The notes beneath the pieces are model-generated. The model worked only from the letters and a program-made list of their open reading frames with translations, was not told the DNA's origin and did no database searches. From RPRB01 sp035519675 (GTDB lineage Bacteria; Myxococcota; Myxococcia; Myxococcales; Myxococcaceae): 64,000 bases of DNA. Below, piece by piece: positions 59,860 through 64,000 of this stretch; position 1 is the stretch's first letter, and the number at the start of each line of letters is the position of its first letter. A program made the position numbers and the translations under genes. Where the stretch lies: contig DATIWB010000100.1 of NCBI GenBank assembly GCA_035519675.1, forward strand, positions 1 to 64,000. The letters are read 5' to 3'.

Positions 59860-61476
59860 CTACTCGGCGAGCGGCGCCTTCTCCTCGTCCTTCTTGGAGC
59901 GCACTTCGGTCATGGTCCCCTCCGCGAGCAGGAGCACGCCGGCGGTGGAGACTGCGTTCTCCAGCGCGACCCGGAGCACCTTGGTGGCGTCGATGACCCC
60001 GGCCTCGGTGAGGTCGACGTACGCTCCTCGGGAGGCATCCAGTCCGAAGCTCCCCGTCCCGGTGCGCATCCGATCCACCACCACACCCGGGTCCAGCCCG
60101 GAGTTCTGGGCAATCTGCCGGGTGATGATCTCCAGCGCCGACCCGAGGATCCGCACCGCGGTGCGCCGGTCTCCTTCCAGCTTCGCCTCCTCCTTCGAGA
60201 GGATCTCGCGAGCTCGGAGGAAAGCCAGCCCTGCGCCGGGGACGATCCCCTCCGCCACCGCGGCGCGGGTGGAGTTGATCGCGTCATCGAAGGCGTCCTT
60301 ACGACTCTTGAGCTCGGTCTCGGAGGCAGCCCCTACCCGGATGACCGCCACTCCGCCGGAGAGCTTCCCCAGCCTCTCCTGGAGCTTCTCTCGGTCATAG
60401 TCGGAGGTGGTGCGCTTGATCTCCCGGCGGAGCTGCTCGAGCCGGGCCTGGATCGCCGACTTGTCCCCGGCCCCAGCCACCAGGGTGGTGTGCTCCCGAT
60501 CGATCACCACGCGCTGGACTCGCCCGAGCATGGAGAGGTTGACCGTCTCCAGCTTGACGCCTAGCTCCTCCGCCAGCACCTGGCCTCCGGTGAGGGTGGC
60601 CATGTCCTCGAGCATCGCCTTTCGTCGGTCGCCGAAGCCTGGGGCCTTCACCGCGGCGCAGTGCAGCGTTCCCCGGACCTTGTTCACCACCAGGGTGGCC
60701 AGCGCTTCGCTCTCCACGTCCTCGGCCACGACCAGTAGGGACCGGCCGGTCTTCACCACCTGCTCCAGGACCGGGACCAGCCCCTCGAGGGTGGAGATCC
60801 GCTTACCGTAGAGGAGCACCATCGCGTCCTGGAGCACGCACTCCATCCGCTCGGTATCGGTGACGAAGTAGGGCGAGAGGTAGCCCTGGTCGAACTGCAT
60901 CCCCTCGACCACCTCGAGCGCGGTCTCGGTCCCCTTCGCCTCCTCCACCGAGATCACACCCTCTCCGCCCACCTTCTCGATCGCGTCGGCGACCAGGTTG
61001 CCGATGGTCATATCCCCATGCGCGGAGATGGCGGCGACCTGCGCCTTTTCCTTCCGGCTCTGGACCGGGCGAGACACACCCTTCAGGGCCGACACCACGG
61101 TGGCCAGCCCCTGCTCGAGCCCTCGCTTCAGCTCGATGGCGCTCGCCCCGGCCACCACGTTGCGCCACCCCTCGATGAGCAGAGCATGGGTGAGGAGGGT
61201 GGCGGTGGTCGTGCCGTCCCCCACGGCCGCCTGGGTGCGCTCGGCCGGCTCCCGCCCCATCTGTACCCCCAGGTTCTCCTCCGGGTCCTCGAGCTCGAAC
61301 TCCTTGGCGATGGTCACCCCGTCATCGCTCACCAGCGGCCGTCCCCACCTGCGCTCGATGAGGATGGCCTTGGCCGTCGGGCCGAGGGTGACCCGGACCG
61401 CGTCGGCGAGCTGGGAGACGCCGCGGAGGACCTTCTCCTGGGCGGTGGTCCGGAAGAGGAGATGTTTGGCCGTCAT
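59860..61476 (-). CDS. GroEL-family chaperonin paralogue
   Basis: The 538-residue chaperonin has GDGTTTAT (ATP-binding Asp), the apical domain (EGMQFDQGYLSPYF), KAPGFGDRRKAMLED, and AFDDAINSTRAAVAEGIVPGAG with the catalytic Asp. It is divergent: the normally invariant GPKGRNV near residue 32 is GPTAKAI, and the C-terminus ends KKDEEKAPLAE with no Gly-Gly-Met repeats. No groES gene is adjacent. I take it as an additional specialised GroEL of the stress island, which would borrow GroES from elsewhere. Confidence 0.9.
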   Translation of the reverse strand: MTAKHLLFRTTAQEKVLRGVSQLADAVRVTLGPTAKAILIERRWGRPLVSDDGVTIAKEFELEDPEENLGVQMGREPAERTQAAVGDGTTTATLLTHALLIEGWRNVVAGASAIELKRGLEQGLATVVSALKGVSRPVQSRKEKAQVAAISAHGDMTIGNLVADAIEKVGGEGVISVEEAKGTETALEVVEGMQFDQGYLSPYFVTDTERMECVLQDAMVLLYGKRISTLEGLVPVLEQVVKTGRSLLVVAEDVESEALATLVVNKVRGTLHCAAVKAPGFGDRRKAMLEDMATLTGGQVLAEELGVKLETVNLSMLGRVQRVVIDREHTTLVAGAGDKSAIQARLEQLRREIKRTTSDYDREKLQERLGKLSGGVAVIRVGAASETELKSRKDAFDDAINSTRAAVAEGIVPGAGLAFLRAREILSKEEAKLEGDRRTAVRILGSALEIITRQIAQNSGLDPGVVVDRMRTGTGSFGLDASRGAYVDLTEAGVIDATKVLRVALENAVSTAGVLLLAEGTMTEVRSKKDEEKAPLAE

Positions 61477-61517
61477 GGTTCACACCTGGTGTCAGAACTC
61501 CGGTACCAGCTGAGCAC

Positions 61518-61562
61518 CCGCAGAGTCTGCAGAGGACACGCTTCCCTCCGCAGACTCTGCGG
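61518..61562. promoter_or_regulatory. Two 15-bp dyads between groEL paralogue and CBS gene
   Basis: CCGCA-GAGTC-TGCAG (61518-61532) and CCGCA-GACTC-TGCGG (61548-61562) are each dyads, and together form a perfect 13-bp inverted repeat (61518-61530 with 61550-61562) separated by 19 bp. Their centres are 30 bp apart, about three helical turns. It is not the CIRCE element (TTAGCACTC) of groEL genes. The position, about 100 bp upstream of the predicted start of the CBS gene, fits an enhancer for a sigma-54 activator. Confidence 0.5.
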
Positions 61563-61595
61563 TCGCACGACTCGCTGGAGCTGCGCCCACGACGC

Positions 61596-61612
61596 TGCAT
61601 GCGGGAGGCCAA
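61596..61612 (-). promoter_or_regulatory. Candidate sigma-54 promoter directed at the groEL paralogue
   Basis: On the minus strand TTGGCCTCCCGCATGCA has GG and GC exactly 10 bp apart (61610-61609 and 61598-61597), with TTGGC and ATGCA boxes. The transcript would begin near 61585, so the two dyads at 61518-61562 would fall in the leader. That makes this weaker than the plus-strand candidate. Confidence 0.3.
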
Positions 61613-61616
61613 CTGG

Positions 61617-61632
61617 TGGCGTGAGCAGTGCA
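61617..61632 (+). promoter_or_regulatory. Candidate sigma-54 promoter for the CBS-domain gene
   Basis: TGGCGTGAGCAGTGCA has GG at 61618-61619 and GC at 61630-61631, exactly 10 bp apart, with TGGC and GTGCA boxes. Predicted start near 61643, then GAGGAG (61652-61657) and ATG 61664. The paired dyads lie about 80-125 bp upstream of that start. Confidence 0.45.
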
Positions 61633-61663
61633 CTCCCTTCACGACTGCGAGAGGAGATCCGTC

Positions 61664-61909
61664 ATGCGCGTCCAACCCACGGATGACCTGCACCTGGTCG
61701 AGGAGCGAATGAGAGCCGAGCAGGTCCGCCCCATCCCGGTGGTCGACAGCAAGGGGACCCTGAAGGGAATCGTCACGGTGAACGACCTCGCGCATCACCT
61801 CCGGAACAGCAAGACCGTCAACGGGGTCACGCCGGAGGAGGTGGCGGGGACGGTTGCCGCGATCAGCGAACCGCGGTCGAGCGTTCCGACACCTCGCCCG
61901 ACCGCCTGA
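61664..61909 (+). CDS. Single CBS-domain protein (half of the usual pair)
   Basis: The 81-residue product contains one CBS motif: LVEERMRAEQVRPIPVVDSK then GTLKGIVTVNDLAHHL. CBS domains normally come in pairs that bind adenosyl nucleotides; this gene encodes the equivalent of a second CBS motif plus a short tail. GAGGAG supports ATG 61664. It could be a functional half-module that dimerises or a remnant of a longer CBS protein. It is divergent from groEL. Confidence 0.6.
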   Translation: MRVQPTDDLHLVEERMRAEQVRPIPVVDSKGTLKGIVTVNDLAHHLRNSKTVNGVTPEEVAGTVAAISEPRSSVPTPRPTA

Positions 61910-61983
61910 GGCCCGGAGCTGCTCGTCGCCGAGGGCCGGGCCGAACTCATCCGGTTGCGGCCGAGTGACAGAGAGGAGATGCC

Positions 61984-62223
61984 ATGCAAACGCAAAAGTG
62001 CGAGGTGTGCAGGAACGATTACGACAAGGCCTTCCAGGTCGTCATCGAGGGGAAGGCTCACACCTTCGACTCGTTCGAGTGCGCCATCGAGGCGCTCGCT
62101 CCGCGGTGCGCCCATTGCCACGTCCGGATTCTTGGCCACGGGATGGAGAAGGGAACCCAGATGTTCTGCTCCGCCCATTGCGCCTCGGCCGAGGGGATCC
62201 GCGAGATGCGCGACCGGGCCTGA
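61984..62223 (+). CDS. Small cysteine-rich zinc-ribbon-like protein
   Basis: The 79-residue protein begins QTQKCEVCRNDYDKAFQV and contains FDSFECAIEALAPRCAHCHV and TQMFCSAHCASAEG, giving four Cys/His clusters (C6-x2-C9, C-x11-C-x2-C-x-H-like, C-x2-H-C). It resembles a widespread family of small metal-binding proteins in stress-gene clusters; the metal is probably zinc. GAGAGGAGATG precedes the ATG. It is 74 bp downstream of the CBS gene and probably cotranscribed. Confidence 0.7.
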   Translation: MQTQKCEVCRNDYDKAFQVVIEGKAHTFDSFECAIEALAPRCAHCHVRILGHGMEKGTQMFCSAHCASAEGIREMRDRA

Positions 62224-62279
62224 CACCGGACGAACACGGCGTCTGAACTCCGTCAGCAGGCGTCGTGGCGGATGGCCGA

Positions 62280-62636
62280 GGCCACGAGCCTCGAGGCGCG
62301 CCGCTGCACCGGTGCTCGGGCCGAAGTAGCCGCTGGACAGGCCCTTCGCCGGTCCATGCCTCCGCATCCATTCGGTGACCTCGCCGAGCCGGCTCGCCAG
62401 CAGGGGTATGTCGATGCGCAGGTGGCATCGATGGCGTCCCGCCTCTCCTCGGGCGCCGTCAGAAGGTCGAAGAGCAGCGTCCCGAGCCCGCGCCCCTCGA
62501 GGGCCCGGGCAATCTCGTGGCCTACCGGGACGCCCCCTCGGGGGAGAGCCAGAATGATGGGCCGCTCGCCAGCATAGGAGCGGAGCTCCGCCGCCAGTCT
62601 TCGACCCGCGTCTTCTCGATCGACGAAACCGTTCAT
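62280..62636 (-). pseudogene. Decayed phosphoribosyltransferase-hydrolase fusion gene
   Basis: From ATG 62636 the frame reads FVDREDAGRRLAAELRSYAG then PIILALPRGGVPVGHEIARA, the start of stress-associated phosphoribosyltransferases. Within a few residues it jumps to LGTLLFDLLTAPEERRDA, a segment of the dienelactone-hydrolase-like domain that follows about 200 residues later in intact fusion proteins. Then the frame shifts: the neighbouring minus frame continues LRIDIPLLASRLGEVTEWMR and GYFGPSTGAAARLEA (nucleophile-elbow region), after which homology ends. So an internal deletion, a frameshift and a 3-prime truncation are all visible. It sits downstream of the CBS-pair gene as in intact stress operons. 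Confidence 0.65.
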
Positions 62637-62666
62637 GGGAGTGCCTCGACAGGAGAAGAGAGAGCA

Positions 62667-63143
62667 CTACCTCGGGAACAACGGTGGACGCTGGGAGCGG
62701 GCCACTCGGCGAATCGGCTTCCACTTGGAGCCGTGTTGCGGCTTGAACCGCGAGCTGGCGGTGGGCGAGAGCTGCGTCTGCCTGCCGAGGAGCTCCAGCA
62801 CATCCGTCACGGTGACGATTCCGGCGAGCTCGCCGTCCTCGAGGACCGGAAGGCATCCAATGGTCCGAGCGCGGAGCAGGTTGGCCGCCTGACGAATGGT
62901 GGTGGTGGGAGAGGCGGTGACGGCCTGGCCCGACATCAGCTCGCCCACCGTCTTGCCCGCGCGCACTGCGCTGCCGCGCGGCCCACCGACGTCCCGTTCC
63001 GAGAGCACGCCGACGACGCGGCGTCCGTCCATCACGACGAGATGCCGAATTCGCCCATTCCGCATTCGCTGGAACGCCCTCTCCGCATCCTCCGTCGCCG
63101 AGGCGGTCCGCACGTCCGTGGTCATGATTTCCATGAGCCTCAT
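62667..63143 (-). CDS. CBS-domain pair protein
   Basis: The 158-residue protein has two CBS motifs (MTTDVRTASATEDAERAFQRM ... RHLVVMDGRRVVGVLSERDV; MSGQAVTASPTTTIRQAANLL ... GCLPVLEDGELAGIVTVTDV, given in part) and a basic tail of about 25 residues. CBS pairs bind AMP, ATP or similar ligands. ATG 63143 has GGAGGTCCTCC ahead. A sigma-54-like promoter (63189-63204, minus) lies upstream. It is divergent from the hemerythrin-like gene and upstream of the decayed phosphoribosyltransferase gene. Confidence 0.85.
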   Translation of the reverse strand: MRLMEIMTTDVRTASATEDAERAFQRMRNGRIRHLVVMDGRRVVGVLSERDVGGPRGSAVRAGKTVGELMSGQAVTASPTTTIRQAANLLRARTIGCLPVLEDGELAGIVTVTDVLELLGRQTQLSPTASSRFKPQHGSKWKPIRRVARSQRPPLFPR

Positions 63144-63188
63144 GGAGGACCTCCATTCCGAAGCACGAAGCGAGGGTCATCACATTCC

Positions 63189-63204
63189 TGCATCGGATGG
63201 ACCA
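63189..63204 (-). promoter_or_regulatory. Candidate sigma-54 promoter for the CBS-pair gene
   Basis: On the minus strand TGGTCCATCCGATGCA has GG and GC exactly 10 bp apart, a TGG -24 box and an ATGCA -12 box. Predicted start near 63178, 35 bp before ATG 63143. It faces away from the hemerythrin promoter, and both flank the palindromes at 63256-63305. Confidence 0.4.
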
Positions 63205-63255
63205 TTGACGCGAGCTCCGATGGCGAACTGGCCTCGGCTGCGCTGGTCCAGGCTA

Positions 63256-63305
63256 CCTGCGCAGGACGTGCGTCTCGCACCTGCTTGCTTGCGCAAGCTC
63301 TGCCG
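63256..63305. promoter_or_regulatory. Shared palindrome cluster between CBS-pair and hemerythrin genes
   Basis: Two perfect palindromes, CCTGCGCAGG (63256-63265) and GCTTGCGCAAGC (63287-63298), have centres 32 bp apart. The second runs into GCGCAAGCTCTGCCG (63291-63305), which matches the 58096 and 59788 dyads except at the last bases. The cluster is about 80-115 bp from the predicted starts of both divergent genes, the usual range for sigma-54 enhancers. Confidence 0.45.
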
Positions 63306-63349
63306 TCCATGACCTCCGCGGTCAAGGGTGGCATGGGTAGTTGCTCGCC

Positions 63350-63365
63350 TGGCGTAGTCCTTGCC
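63350..63365 (+). promoter_or_regulatory. Candidate sigma-54 promoter for the hemerythrin-like gene
   Basis: TGGCGTAGTCCTTGCC has GG (63351-63352) and GC (63363-63364) exactly 10 bp apart, with full TGGC and TTGC boxes. This is the best -24/-12 match in the window. Predicted start near 63376, 19 bp before GTG 63395. Confidence 0.55.
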
Positions 63366-63394
63366 ACCGCCCCCGTGGAAGGGTGGCGAGGCAG

Positions 63395-63853
63395 GTGAGT
63401 ACTCCGAGTTCCCTGATCGAGGATCAGCTCTGGCGACGCCTCGAGTCCGAGCACCGGCAGCTGCGCGCCGCCCTGAGCGACGTCGGGAGGCTCGCCTCCG
63501 CCGGCTCCTTCGAGACGGCCAGGAAGCGGTTCGGGGCGTTCCGGCTGAGCCAGGAGCGACATCTGGTCGCGGACCGGAAGCTGCTGGTGCTCTGCGAGGA
63601 CAACCGGGAGCTCGAGAGGTTCGTCGAACGCGTTCGCCGAAACCGCGAGCGAATCCTGGAGCAGACCGAGCGGGTTTGGGTAGGGCTCTGCCACGAGAAG
63701 GTGACTCACCTTCCCCGGATGCTGGCCCGGCTGACGAGACTGGTCGCCGAGAACGAGGAAGCTCAGCGCCGTTTGATCCTCGCCGATCTCCCGCTGACCT
63801 CAGAGCGTCGGCGATTGCACCGAGAGCTCCTCCTTCAGCTCGGCGCAATTTGA
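63395..63853 (+). CDS. Hemerythrin-like (HHE) domain protein
   Basis: The 152-residue helical protein places potential iron ligands as in HHE proteins: H20 in ESEHRQLRAAL, E54 and H56 in SQERHLVADRKLL, H100 in GLCHEK and H105 in VTHLPRML. Hemerythrins bind oxygen or sense redox state. The family match is by pattern, and the canonical HxxxE spacing is imperfect. GTG 63395 follows a short GAGG. It stands behind the best sigma-54 promoter candidate. Confidence 0.6.
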   Translation: MSTPSSLIEDQLWRRLESEHRQLRAALSDVGRLASAGSFETARKRFGAFRLSQERHLVADRKLLVLCEDNRELERFVERVRRNRERILEQTERVWVGLCHEKVTHLPRMLARLTRLVAENEEAQRRLILADLPLTSERRRLHRELLLQLGAI

Positions 63854-64000
63854 CCCGGGACTTTCGTCGCTTCCTCCGCGCTGTCAGCGTCGACGGCAAC
63901 GCTCACCTCGAGCGCCCGAGCGTCATCCCGAGCAGGTGAGGTGGAGCCCTCCTTCCCTCCAAGGCGACTGGAATGGGTTCGGGATAGCCTGCCATCGCTT
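63854..64000. other. Window end, no gene seen
   Basis: The last 147 bases hold no frame I can support. A longer plus-strand frame ending at 63939 is a shadow of the hemerythrin gene. Confidence 0.4.

Noticed and set aside
61518..61562. CIRCE/HrcA operator for groEL
   Set aside because: The arms read CCGCAGAGTCTGC rather than TTAGCACTC-N9-GAGTGCTAA.

Overview
The window is high-GC DNA (roughly 70% by eye) with many GTG starts and long runs of genes whose stop and start codons overlap (ATGA or GTGA). The gene content points to a myxobacterium (Myxococcota), probably near the Cystobacterineae. The main grounds are a non-flagellar type III secretion locus with no secretin or ATPase gene, a MoxR/Bat operon, many lipoproteins, and an RNase E/G with a long acidic insertion. 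The taxonomy is inference, because no rRNA or marker gene is present.

Layout. 1-4072: a broken flavin monooxygenase, then a PMT-family glycosyltransferase with a partner and a lipoprotein. 4087-8194: a three-gene operon (iron alcohol dehydrogenase, glutamine-synthetase-like ligase, aldehyde dehydrogenase) suited to amine or polyamine catabolism. 8342-15229: a small unknown gene, a short-chain dehydrogenase, and a complete RND efflux operon (outer membrane protein, fusion protein, pump). 15251-21519: long-chain acyl-CoA ligase, ECF sigma factor with a zinc-finger tail, a second aldehyde dehydrogenase, an AI-2E-family permease and small membrane or lipoproteins. 21572-30746: information-processing genes (rho, ligA, acylphosphatase, a DUF3052-like protein, rne/rng, a YihY-type membrane protein, and an IHF/HU protein).

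30779-39543 (minus strand) is the type III secretion locus. Its order of transcription is a needle-like protein, sctI, sctJ, an unknown 120-residue protein, sctQ, a FliO-like protein, then sctR, S, T, U and V. No sctN, sctC, sctD or sctL is present and both flanks are unrelated, so the locus is either partial or works with a second locus. 39773-49012 holds a PilZ protein and a MoxR-DUF58-BatA-BatB/C-BatD-BatE operon ending in a response regulator. 49559-49935 is a repeat-rich gap between convergent genes, with a 61-bp tandem array and a short element that begins at the TAG stop codon of three genes in the window.

50595-56278 holds a cupin, a histidine kinase, two SGNH hydrolases, and the ahpC-ahpD peroxidase pair. 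56496-63853 looks like a stress island: a sigma-54-type activator with a variant GAFTGA loop, ChaB, a CdsA-like enzyme, a GlsB/YeaQ protein, a stand-alone GroEL paralogue, CBS-domain proteins, a zinc-binding protein, a decayed phosphoribosyltransferase-hydrolase fusion and a hemerythrin-like protein. Several of its intergenic regions carry candidate -24/-12 (sigma-54) promoters about 65-120 bp from dyads of the form SCGCA-N5-TGCGS. I read this as a candidate sigma-54-controlled regulon, which is the most interesting unreported structure I found besides the stop-codon repeat and the unusual secretion locus. No tRNA, rRNA, CRISPR array or intact insertion sequence was seen.
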